Source: Saccharum officinarum
Lineage: Eukaryota; Streptophyta; Magnoliopsida; Poales; Poaceae
Direction of reading: 5' to 3'
DNA: 64,000 nt
NCBI GenBank assembly: GCA_020631735.1
Contig: CM036231.1
Coordinates: forward strand, 957,831 to 1,021,830
The notes below the pieces were generated by a model. The model had not been told where the DNA came from. It was given only the letters and a program-made list of their open reading frames with translations, and did no database searches. Below are positions 23,540 to 34,843 of this stretch, piece by piece; position 1 is the stretch's first letter, and each line of letters begins with the position of its first letter. The position numbers were made by a program, and so were the translations under genes.

Positions 23540-24690
23540 TCAAGATTTCATCCGCAGAGGATCATCTGTATGTATATATACATGAAATCACTATGATCAG
23601 CATTATATAGCTAACATGAGTGCACACATTTAAGGGTCTGTCTGAATTCCATAGGCTAACAACTGCCGCTATAAATTAATTCTCTTCCATTCAAACGGGA
23701 GAGCTAATGGGTAGGCTATTAATACTCCCGTTTGTATAATTGGCTAAGGGCACATGTATCCAAGCTATGTGATGAACTGATGATTGATCTCTACGTTATT
23801 AACCAATCCCGAAGCTCATTTTCAGAGGGAATGTCTGAAGAGACGCTCATGAGATCACGTTTTCCAATACGGGAAAAGCTTCCACAGTACCCCATGTATG
23901 ATGACAAATAAAAAGTGTGTTTTTGTTGCCGTTTTGCACGAAGCCGATAGTCGTCCTGTGCGTTCCCGGTTCCCCACCTCGAAGCCAAAAGAAACAAAAA
24001 AGCACTACGGCAAGCTTCGGACACCCACACACTTCAGACACAGAGAGATCCTTATTAGCCGACTCACACACCAAAGGCACCAATGTACTGCAGGCTGCAT
24101 ATGCTGTTCCCCTTTTTCTCTTGTCACCATCTTTTCTGCTACACAAATCATGAACGGATGCCACAAGATTATTTTTCACAGCTTTATTGGAGAGAGCGGG
24201 AGCGGGCGCGCTAGCAGCTTTTGTGATGGGCACATACATATGTTAGGGCTTTGCAACCTTAGCTTGTACATATCTTTCAGATACTACTTTGTCCATATTT
24301 AATATGACTATTTATTGAATATAAACATTCTTCTAATATAGAGTAACTACTTTATTTATGACCTTATAATGCATGAACACACATCATATGATTATTTTTC
24401 ATGAAACCATTTAATTTACTGTAATAACTACGTAAATGTGTTACACGAAGTTAAATCTAACCTACAACAAGGGATGCACTATTAAATATTTGTTTGCATC
24501 ATTTGCATTGCATGGACATACGTATTATATATCTACACAATTGTTGCTGCAGCGGCAGCTTTTCTCTCTCTCAATTTACTGTACTACTAACAGCAGGTTA
24601 AGCTAGTGGCGGCGTCAAGTTCGATCTTGGTAGGGTCTAATCTAATTTTCAATCGTTGCTGTCGGACCGGCCAGCGACGTGCTCGCTATC
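23540..24690. other. Unassigned DNA
   Basis: I see no gene. Around 23640-23760 CAAACGGGAG and CTCCCGTTTG face each other (23693-23703 and 23727-23737), perhaps part of a small MITE. The rest is AT-rich. Confidence 0.35.
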
Positions 24691-24692
24691 AG

Positions 24693-24805
24693 CCCGTTCG
24701 TTTCGCTGGTTTGTTGTGGCTGAAAGTACTGTTCGCTGGTTTGTTGTGAGAGAAAAATACTGCTGGATGGCTGCTGATTCTGCTGATAAGCTCAAACGAA
24801 CAGGG
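24693..24805. mobile_element. Short MITE of the CCCGTTCGTTT family
   Basis: It begins CCCGTTCGTTTCGCTGG and ends GCTCAAACGAACAGGG, with inner repeats CTGGTTTGTTGTG. It resembles the element at 63561-63691 (shared GTGAGAGAAAAATACTG). It is non-coding. Confidence 0.6.
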
Positions 24806-25085
24806 TGTTGAACTCAACGAGGACACGGGCACATGGCCAAATTAAAGTGCTTGAACATTTATTTGTGGCCGTACGTGGCCGTGCGCCCGCCGCCCGGCAG
24901 CAGCAGCCACTTTACTCAGCTTTGCGATGGGACACACGGACACCAGGGCCTTCTGAAGTGGCATGGCATGTAACTGGGCGATGCCAGGACAAGGAATCGG
25001 CGGCAGAGTAGAGCTTTTGTCATTTACTGTGTACTGTAGGGCCATGGCGTCCACCCTTTTCTTTCCTTTCATGCGTGACAACTAA

Positions 25086-25328
25086 GGCCCTGTTTAGTTT
25101 CCCAAAAATTTTGCAAAATTTTTCAGATTTCCCGTCACATCGAATCTTTGAACACATGCATGAAACATTAAATATAGATAAAAAATAAAACTAACTAAAC
25201 AGTTTAGACGAAATGGACAAGACGAATCTTTTAAGCCTAATTAGACCATGATTGGACACTAATTACCAAATAACAACGAAACTTGCTACAGTGCCATTTT
25301 GCAAAATTTTTCGGATCTAAACCAACCC
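25086..25328. mobile_element. Tourist-like MITE, first of a tandem pair
   Basis: It starts GGCCCTGTTTAGTTTCCC and ends TCTAAACCAACCC, flanked by TAA at 25083-25085 and 25329-25331. The core AGACGAATCTTTTAAGCC is shared with other Tourist-like elements here. Confidence 0.85.
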
Positions 25329-25331
25329 TAA

Positions 25332-25572
25332 GGATGTGTTTAGATCCTTCAAAGTTTCAAAAATTTTACAAGATTCCCCATCACATCGAATCTTTGGACG
25401 CATGCATAGAGCGTTAAATATAAGTAAAAAATAACTAATTATATAGTTTGGTTGTAAATCACGAGACGAATCTTTCGAACCTAATTAGCCCATAATTAGA
25501 CACTAATTGTCAAATACAAACGAAAGAGTTACTGTGCTTCTAAAAATTTTACAGCACAAACTAAACGCAACC
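25332..25572. mobile_element. Tourist-like MITE, second of a tandem pair
   Basis: It starts GGATGTGTTTAGATCC and ends AAACTAAACGCAACC, flanked by TAA at 25329-25331 (shared with the first element) and 25573-25575. Confidence 0.83.
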
Positions 25573-25575
25573 TAA

Positions 25576-26574
25576 GTACTCTCCTGTCAGGGTCATCACC
25601 GCTCTGCTCTCCCCTCGTCCGTGGGAGAGGGAACGAGTGTGGAAACTTGCTTAGGCTACTTTATCCCCAAAAGTTGGACGCAACAGCATCGCCTGTAGTT
25701 CTCCAATCCTACTCTTTATCCTGTAAAACTGTCATATTAAAAGAAGATAGCCCACTTTTTATACTCAAGCAGTTCCCAATAGCCTCCCTTCTTTCAGTGA
25801 TCATCAATATCTCCTCCATATCCCCTCAATTAAAGGGTGAGTTGTATCTCCCCTAGTAACTTAGGGTCACCCCAATTGCCGATTTTTGATGCTGTTGCGT
25901 TGCGCATGACGCTGATGACTCCTCGCGGCAACAACGCCGGTGACTCCTCGCAGCCACCTCGCTCCTCGTGCGGGCCTTGCCTGCAACACTGGCGAACCCT
26001 CACGACCACCTTGTGTGTGTGGCCACAGATGAGGCTGCCTCCCTCTCTCCACATGGCCATGACTCTGGCGAGTCCTCAGCCACCTTGCGCGCCGCAACCA
26101 GGGACGAGGTCACCTCCCTCTCCACGCGTCAGTGACTCCGGCAAGTCCTCGGCCACTTGCGCGCCGCAGACAGGGATGAGGCCACGACTTCGGTGAGTCC
26201 TCACCTCAAGCGCCACAGCTACGAAAAGGCCGCCTCTCTTCCTGCGCAACTCGCCAGGAGCGCAACAACGCTAGATAGTGCTGTTGCTACTCGATAGCGT
26301 GGACAAGGACCGAGGGGAGAAAAGAATGATGTGAGAGCGCACGTTGGATCTGATCCTGTGATGGAAGAAAGGGAGAGTGGAGAAGGAACAAGGAAGAAGA
26401 AAAAATTAACAAGTAGGTCCCACGCTTTGGAGAGATTATTGGAGATGTGCTGCAGCAACTCCTTCAATATCCAAAAAAGCAGTATTGATGATCACCAATA
26501 TCATTTTATTGGAGATGAGTCTATTGGTGAGCTACTGGAGATGCTCCAATAGGACCATTGCATTTTTGTAGTTT
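25576..26574. other. Unassigned DNA up to the assembly gap
   Basis: No gene is supported. The GC-rich part (25860-26230) has frames on both strands without known domains. Near 26450-26560 repeated TATTGGAGATG phrases suggest a MITE end cut by the gap. Confidence 0.35.
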
Positions 26575-26674
26575 NNNNNNNNNNNNNNNNNNNNNNNNNN
26601 NNNNNNNNNNNNNNNNNNNNNNNNNNNNNNNNNNNNNNNNNNNNNNNNNNNNNNNNNNNNNNNNNNNNNNNNNN
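26575..26674. other. Assembly gap (100 Ns)
   Basis: Exactly 100 undetermined bases, a conventional gap of unknown true length. The 5' LTR, gag and protease of the Tat-type element to the right are missing, so this gap probably hides several kilobases. Confidence 0.98.
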
Positions 26675-29600
26675 CCCAAGGAGGCGCTGAGCGTCAGCGC
26701 CACCCTCGATCCTAAATAGGAAGCAGTGCTCGTCGACTTTCTCCGCGCGAACGTCGACATCTTTGCGTGGAGTCCCTCGGATATGCGGGCATACCCAGGG
26801 AAGTCGCCGAGCACGCCTTGGAGATCCGGGCCGGAGCCAAACCGGTGAAGCAACGCCTGCGCCGCTTCGACGAGGAGAAGCGCAGGATCATCGGCGAGGA
26901 GATACACAAACTGCTGGAGGCCGGGTTCATCAAGGAGGTTCATCATCCCGAGTGGCTAGCTAATCCTGTCTTAGTTAGAAAAAAGAGTGGGAAATGGAGG
27001 ATGTGCGTAGACTATACTGGTTTAAATAAAGCATGTCCGAAAGTTCCCTTTCCTTTGCCACGCATTGATCAAATCGTTGATTCCACCGCGGGATGTGAAA
27101 CTCTCTCATTCTTAGATGCATATCGGTTACCACCAAATCAAAATGAAGGAGTCCGACCAGCTCGCGACTTCATTCGTCACCCCATTCGGCATGTATTGCT
27201 ACGTTACGATGCCCTTCGGTCTCCGGAACGCGGGGCAACGTACCAGCGATGCATGCAACATGTTTTGGGGGGCACATTGGGTCGACCGTCGAGGCTTACG
27301 TCGACGACATCGTGGTCAAAACCCAACGTGCCGGCGACCTGGTCAGCGACCTCGACGTTGCATTCAAGTGCCTCAGAGCAAAAAACATCAAACTCAATCC
27401 AGAGAAATGTGTCTTCGGCGTCCCACGAGGTATGCTTTTAGGGTTTATCGTATCTAAACGTGGCATCGAGGCCAACCCTGAAAAAATCTCTGCAATCACC
27501 AAAATGGGCCCCATCCGAGATCTCAAGGGCGTACAGAGAGTCACAGGTTGCTTGGCGGCACTCAGCCGTTTCATTTCGCGCCTCGGCGAAAAAGCACTCC
27601 CTCTGTACCGTCTCTTGAGGAAATCGGACCATTTTTCCTGGAACCTCGAGGCTGAGGAGGCTCTCACAAAACTGAAAGCCACCCTCTCTAGCTCACCGAT
27701 CCTCGTCCCTCCGACCCCGGGGGAACCACTCCTACTCTATGTCGCAGCGACATCACAAGTTGTCAGTGCTGCCCTGGTTGTCGAACGGGCCGAGGAGGCA
27801 CACACCTTGCTCGTCAGAGGCCGGTCTATTTCGTTAGCGAGGTGCGCTCAGAAACAAAGTGTCGGTACCCCACAGATCCAGAAACTGTTGTATGTGCTGT
27901 CATCTTGACACGGCGCAAGCTCCGACACTACTTCGAGGTCACCCGGTTACTGTGGTTTCTTCTTTCCCCTTGGGAGAGATAGCCCAGAACCGGGAAGCCT
28001 CGGTAGGATTGCCAAATGGGCGGTCGAGCTTATGGGCGAGGCATTGTCCTATGCGCCGCGAAAAGCTATCAAGTCACAGGCGTTAGCAGATTTTCTGGCG
28101 GAGTGGACTGACACACAACCCTCCTGCACAGCTCCAAGCGGAGCTGTGGACCATGTACTTCGATGGTCATTAACGAAAATGGGAGCAGGCGCGGGCTTGC
28201 TCTTCATCTCACCCCTCGGGTTCACATGCGCTACGTCATCCGGCTTCATTTCCCTGCGTCTAACAACGTCGCCGAATACGAGGCACTCGTCACGGGGTTG
28301 AGAATCTGCCATCGAGCTCGGGTCCGACACCTCGACGTCCGAGGCGACTCTCAACTCGTGATTGATCAGGTGATGAAGAACTCGAGCTGCCGCGACCCAA
28401 GATGGAGGCCTACTGCCAGGAAGTACGGCGCCTCGAGGACAAGTTTCACGGCCTCGAGCTCAACCACATCGCACGCAGTTAATGAGGCCGCTGATGAATT
28501 GGCAAAAATTGCGTCCGGTCGAGCCACGGTTCCACCGGACGTCTCGCGAAAGACCTTCAGCGCCCATCCGTCGACCTCAGGCCAGACGAGGGGTCGACGA
28601 GGCGTCTATCGACCTTCCACCTAAGGCAGAAGCCCCCTCGACCGGGGCTGAAGCCATGCAGGTGGAAGACTCGACGTCACCGCCTGACCTCGAGCCTGAT
28701 TGGCGCGTCCCGTACCTCGACTACCTCATCCGTGGGACCTCCCCTCGGATAGGACTGAGGCTCGACGGATTCGCACGTCGGGCCAAAACTTTTGTGATCA
28801 TGAGCGACAGCAGGAGCTCTACCGTCGTAGCCCTACCGTATCCTCCAACGTTGCATCACGAAAGAGCAAGGCAGAAATCTGCTCGGCGATCTTCACTCGG
28901 GGCTTGCGGTCACCACGCTGCGCCTCGAACCCTTGTCGAAACGCCTTTCGACAAGGATTCTATTGGCCGACCGCGGTCTCCGACGCTGTCAAGCTAGTAC
29001 GCTCTGCGAGGGTTGTCAGTACTATGCGAGACAGACTCATCTTCCGGCACATGCCCTACAGACTATCCCATCATCACATGGGTTCGCCGTTTGGGGGCTC
29101 GACCTTGTCGGACACACTGAAAAGGACGACCGGCGGCTTCCACCCACTTGCTCGTCGCAATCGACAAATTCTCCAAGTGGATCGAGGCCCGCCCTATCAC
29201 CAGCATCAGGTCCGAACAAGCTGTACTCTTCTTCACTAACATTGTTCATCGCTTCGGGGTCCCCAACTGTATCATCACGGACAACGACACCCAGTTCACT
29301 GGCAAGAAGTTTTTGGATTTCTGCGACAACCACCACATCCGTGTGCTCTGGTCGGCCGTGGCTCATCCAAAAACAAACGGGCAGTGGAACGTGCCAACGG
29401 CATGGTTCTACAAGGCCTTAAGCCCAGAATCTTTGACAAACTAAACAAACATGGCAAAAGATGGGCTGCCGGAGCTACCCTCGGTCCTGTGGAGCCTAAG
29501 AACAACGCCGAGTCGAGCCACGGGGTTCACTCCGTTCTTCTTAGTCTACGGGTCTGAGGCTATGCTACCAACCGATATAGAATACGGGTCCCCAAGATTG

Positions 29601-29939
29601 AAGGCATACAACGAAGTACACAACGACGCCACAAGACAGGACGCCCTCGACCAGCTCGAGGAAGCCCGAGATGTGGCTCTGTTGCATTCTGCCAGGTACC
29701 AGCAGGGTCTCCGACGCTACCACGACAGATACGTCCGCAAGCGTGACCTCAACGTTGGTGACTTGGTGCTACGGCGGAACCAGAACACCAAGGGACGGCA
29801 CAAGCTCACACCACCATGGAAGGGCCGTACATCATCGCAGAAGTACTAAAGCCGGGCACCTACAAGCTATCCAACGAGAAGGGCGAAATCCTCACCAACG
29901 CTTGGAACATCGAACAGCTACGTCGCTTCTTTCCTTAAA
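26675..29939 (+). pseudogene. pol: pol of the Tat-type element, several frameshifts
   Basis: Fragments in different plus frames, in order: RT (VDYTGLNKACP near 27010; AYVDDIVVKT near 27295), first RNase H (about 27600-27900, degraded), a second archaeal-type RNase H (about 28150-28540; NNVAEYEALVTGL, DSQLVIDQVM), integrase zinc-binding region (CEGCQYYARQTHLP near 29005), catalytic core (DKFSKWIEARPI near 29165; CIITDNDTQFTGKKF near 29275) and the C-terminal part (FFLVYGSEAMLPTDIE near 29540, NAWNIEQLRRFFP to the stop at 29939). Frame changes near 27118, 27240, 27900, 28400 and 29140, and others, show it is inactive. Confidence 0.88.
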
Positions 29940-30631
29940 AAGCCTCGAGGCTCTGTATTTCCTTTTTCGTCAATAAAGAATACAGCGATGTTTAAAATTT
30001 CTCGTTTCGTAATAAGGAAGGATCGACCCTGCACTCCCAGAGTCGACCCTCCCTCGGGGGCTGGCAAGGGGGGAACCCCTGGTCCCCGAAAAACCGAAAA
30101 AACTTGCGCTCTTTTTTAAATTTAAGAACCGTTTCTTAGATCGACTTCGCTGAAAGAGCACCCTAAGGTTCGAAAGGGCTCTCGAGCCTGGAACATCACC
30201 TACGCCTCCGAGGCTACGGTACCTCCACTCGACCCTTGCGCCTTTTAGAGGTACCCCTTCACGCTGAGAAGATCTAAACAACGGATCCTAAAATTAAAAA
30301 AGAACATACCCCCTGTCGCTTAGATCAGGCTCTCACACGATTTACTAGGCCGCAACATCACCCTGAAGCTCGAGGGCAGTCGAGCCGCGAGATCGCTTAC
30401 GCCCCCGAGGCTACGGTACCTCCACTCGCTCCCTTACGCCAAAGGATGTAGCTGCGCGCTAGGTAAATCACGCGAGAACACGATCCGTGCGATAAAGGGA
30501 AGAAAAGCTCGAGTAAAACTAAATCAACCGCGAACCGGTTTATGTTTCGAGTCTTTTAGGCCTCCGCGGCCACCGCGATCAAAAATTCGAAATACTAACT
30601 CATTACATGGGCCTTCATGCCCAGATTTGGC
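29940..30631 (+). other. Spacer after pol with a diverged direct repeat
   Basis: The phrase CCGAGGCTACGGTACCTCCACTCG occurs at about 30207-30230 and again at about 30405-30428 inside two diverged units of about 200 bp. A CTCGGGGGCT motif near 30053 looks like the element's polypurine tract. No coding region. Confidence 0.55.
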
Positions 30632-33600
30632 TCACAGGCCTTCGTCGTCGGCAGGAGGAACCACCTCGGCTTCAAAAAGCGAGGCCAGACGACTCCCAGG
30701 CTCTTCGGCGGCTTCGATCAGCTCCACGCAGGCGTCCTCGTTCTCCTCGTCCGTCCGATCGGGGTCTGTGATGAAGCCCTCGGCAACGAGCCTCATATCA
30801 AACACAAACCCCGAACGGACGACGGCCAGCGCCCTCTTCACGCCGTGATGGAGGCCGTTCCGTATCTTCTCCCGGGCAAGGCGGCCCAGCGCCACCATCC
30901 GTCGGACGAAGGAGTTCCCCGGAACATCTTCCCCGGTGTCGGTGTCGGGCTCGACCCCTAGGCCATCACACACAGTGGTGATCACGCCCTGGAGAAGTTG
31001 GGTCCTCCGGACCTCGGCTTCGAAGAGGCTCTGGAAGGAGTTGGCGCACGATTGGGCCTCTCGGTTCTCTCTCTCCAGCTCTGAAACACGACAAACAAAT
31101 TAGTGCCCAACGCGGGGCCTTCAACGTCGTGACTATAACAACCACACTTACCCTCGACGTGGGTCTGCAGGCCCACGACCTCGTCACGGAGCCCCCCACA
31201 TGTTCGCTCGAGCCCCAGGAAGGCGTTGTCCTTGTCACGGATGGCCGCCTTTAGCGCCTCGACCTCCTGCCGAGCAGACTCGAGAGCTGCGTCCTTCTTT
31301 TGGACGGCTCCCTGCAGCGTCGTGACCTCGGCATGGAAGGCGTCGCGCTGAAGACTGACCTGGGAGACATCCTACTCAAGCTCCTTCGCCCGCGCAGACA
31401 AGGGCTCGAGGTCCCTGCGCGCCTGGGTAGCCTCCTCCCGAGCCTTGTCCAGGCTTGTGCGCATCACGGCCTCGGCCGCCCATGCCTGCGCCGCCTCTTC
31501 CTTCAATGTGGCGTATGCGACGCGCAGTTCAGCCATCTCGGCGTTCCGATCGGACAGCCGTTTCTGGGCCTCCTCGACCAGAACCCGTTGCTGGGACAGC
31601 GCGCCCCACACGCCACTCTCGTCCCGGATGAAGAGTGACTTGCGGCGGGAGTACTCCTTCAGCTCCTGAACGCAATTCGAAAAGGTCACAAATCCGAAGA
31701 AAAAACAGCCTATCAAGCGAGCCGACGGGTCGATCATACCTCGGTGGCATCCCCCATACTCCGCACAGCGCCGGACGCCACTCGAAGCAACCGGTCGAGA
31801 TGCTGGCGGACGCCCTCGAGGTACTCCCATCGGTGCACTTCGTCTTTGTCGCTAAGGACAAAGACGGGCTCGGCGTCGGGGTTCGTAGCGTCCCTGAACT
31901 CAAGGGACGGCCCCCCCACTTCGGCAGCTCCGCCTCGACCCGCGCTATCGCCAGCGCGGCGATGTCGGGCCACGAGGAGGACGACCCGGCCGGGGCGTCT
32001 CCCGGTCCCGCGGAAGGACCGGCCTCGCCCGCGGTATCCGCCTCTCCAACGACCGTCGAGACACCGGCCTGGTCCGCGACCTCACCCCCCTCGACCCCTA
32101 TCGTTTGTTTTCCCTTGTCCAGGGAGATGTTGTCGAGGGGAGCGTGAGGGCGGGCACTTACGACTGCCGGCGCCACCGGAGCCGGCACCTCGACCGACGA
32201 CGGCTCCGGTACCCTCGCCTTGACCATCGGCACCGCCGGAGCCGGCATCTCTTCGTCGGGTGCTCCGGATGGGGGCTCGACCGCCCCGATCTCCACCACG
32301 CCCGCTGGCTCTGCCGACGGGCCTTGTCGCGGCTGCGACCCCTTCGCCAGGACCGTCTCTTGCCCCGACACCGACGCGACCTCCTCCTTGGTCACGTCAG
32401 CACCCGCCCGCTCCGCGTCGCGGACGGGTGCCTCGCTCGTCGCGACCACAACGGCAGCCTCGGCCGTCCCGACGGCCGGGGCCCCGCCTCGACCACGTCA
32501 AGAGCCGCCGCCTTTGCCGGTTCGGCCCCCTCGACGGCGGGCTCCGGGCCGGCGACCGCCGCGGCGTCGGCCGACCCTTGCTGATGTCGCAGGCGCCCTT
32601 TCGCTGCCTCGACCTGACGGACCCAGGCCGCGTCCTGCTCCGCCGTCCGGTTGAGGACAACGGCGCTGGCTCGCAGCGACTTCACAGGGGTAGGCCCCAT
32701 TGGCTCCGCCTTCCGCTTCAGCCTGCGAAGTGAGAAGAATTGTCAGCCGACGGACTTTGGGAAAGGCAGGACAACCAAATTGAGATACTTACCCGGAAAT
32801 CGGCACCAAGTACCTCGACCCTGCGCGGCTCGAGCCTCCCGGGACGGCCGCTGGTGGCCCCGTGACGGCCTCACCAGCAGGCCGAGCGCTCCTGGGAGCC
32901 CCGGCCAACACACCGCCCTGCGCCCTTTGTGCTCCCGAGGCCAGCTGGCCTCGGGTCCTTACTCCTACCGCGCCGCCGCTGATAACGACGCCGGTACCAC
33001 CGTCTCCGCCCCTGCCAGAGCTTGCGAGGCCCCGGCTGGTGCGGACGTCCCCGACGACCCCTCTCGCCGGGTCCGGGGTAAAATGGCCCCTCCCCTCGAG
33101 GGGCCAGATCCCTTCTCCACCTTCTTCCCCTCGACCTCCTCGACCACGACGACCGAGGAGGACCCCCCCCGATGGGCTCCAGCAGGGGGCGAATGTCGGG
33201 GAGATCCCCAAGCCTGGTCGCAATCTCATACCGCGACAGGGCATCTTCATCTTCATCGCTGCTGCCGTCGTCCTCCCCCGAGACTGTCTCGGAAGGCGAC
33301 GGTGACAGGGGCACTCCGTCGATGGCTTGCTGGCGCCGGCGCTTCTTCAACGCCTCCGCCTTCTTGGCCTTGCGGATCGCCCGCTTCTTGGCCGTCTCCT
33401 TGGCCTGCTTCTTCTGGGAGGCATGCAGGCGTCGAGCCTCCCGGGCGGGCCGGTCCTCCGGGACTGGTGGGCGCGTTTCCCGCAACGCCGACAAATCCTA
33501 CACACCGGCCTCGACCACATCAGCGAAATCCATAGAAAAACAAGAAAAGCAATACCTCAGCCCCGGGATACGTACCACGGATTCGCACCCCTCGGTAGGC

Positions 33601-34491
33601 CTCATGGGAACCTGATTGGCTTCCTCCGCCTTGAAGTTCCCGACCATCCGGCGAGCCCGCCGGAGAACCTCCTCAAGGGTGAGGGATTCGTGGGACATCC
33701 GGGTGCCCTCCAGGTTCGCCTCCGGAGTCATCTGGTCCAGGCGGAGACGACGCTGGCACAACGGCATCACTCTACGGCGATGGAAGCCCGCAGCCACCGC
33801 CGCCGCCGTCAGGCCCCGAAGGCGAAGCTGCTGCAGCGCCGCCAGCAGCGGATCCAAGCGCGTCTTCTCGGCCTCGGGCACTCCGTACGACCAGTGCTCT
33901 TCTCGAGCAGTCAGCACGCGGCCGGTGTACCTCGGCAACTGATTTTCATCATTACGGAGATAGAACCAACCCTCGTGCCATCCACTGTTCGAGGAGATGA
34001 GTCGGGCCGGGATGTATAGATCCGTCCGACCCGATCTCACTTGCAGCACGCAGCTCCCCACTCGGGCCGCGGACAGGACGCCTTTCTCCCCTGCCCTCTT
34101 GGCGAAGAGCTCGGCCTTGAAAAGGTGAAGCCACAAGTTCCACTGTGGCTCCACCCCAAGGTAGCCCTCGCAGACCGCCGCAAAGATGGCGGCCTGCGCT
34201 ACGACATTGGGGGAAAGGTGGTGAAGCTCCACCCGGTAGTAGTGGAGGAGCGCACGCATGAAGACCGACGCCGGCACGCCGAACCCCCGCTCATGAAAGC
34301 TGACGAAGCTCACCACGTACCCTTCGGGGGCACTGGCTCCTGGTGGGCGGGGGCGGTGCCACCCACTCCGGCCGTGCCGAGTTCGTCCTCGGCCGCAACA
34401 GCCCGTCCTCGACCAACTCCTCCAACCTCCTCTCCATCACCGAGGAGGCGGCCCAGTCGTCGGCGGGAAGGATCTGGCTCTTTCCTGCCAT
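30632..34491 (-). CDS. Spliced antisense gene of the Tat element (putative gypsy-type transposon domain, coiled coil)
   Basis: Five exons on the minus strand: 34491-33556, 33497-32793, 32722-31740, 31675-31152 and 31080-30632. The introns are short (58-71 bp) with donors GTATTG, GTAAGT, GTATGA and GTAAGT, and acceptors GTGTAG, TCGCAG, GTTCAG and TTTCAG. Exon 1 holds the conserved FHERGFGVPASVFMRALLHYY / HLSPNVVAQAAIFAAVCEGYLG / GWHEGWFYLRN region, which I recognise as the putative gypsy-type transposon domain (PF04195). Exon 2 is basic then acidic. Exon 3 is rich in Ala, Pro and Glu. Exon 4 is a long coiled coil. Exon 5 ends VVPPADDEGL. Breaks: a frameshift near 34330 in exon 1 and a TAG in exon 4 at 31372. 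The function is unknown. Confidence 0.75.
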
Positions 34492-34843
34492 CGATGTCGT
34501 CGGAAGGGGATGGGAGAAAAGGATGCGGTGGCTGCGGCAAGACGGGCGGAGAACGCGATGTGGCAGGGGATGTCTAGGGCAAAGGATTGCAGGGATGCAA
34601 GTAACCGGTGGGGAACGGAGACCCCAAGGCCTTAGCTTTATATGCTCGGACGGAAGCCCAACGGCCGCGCGAAAAGTAAGGAACAGTTTCTCGCGATAAA
34701 ACCGCTCGCCTAACCGTTTCCTTATATCTCGCAGGAACTGAGCACGTGGCCGCTCCCCACGTCGTAACCATACGCCGATAACGCGCCGGTCTCGCCTCCC
34801 GAAAAAATGCGCCCGGACAACGAAATATCTCCAGGTATGTCTT

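Noticed and set aside
25730..26570. MITE with ends at about 25795 and 26490
   Set aside because: Only a short GATCATCAATA match supports inverted ends; the rest does not align.
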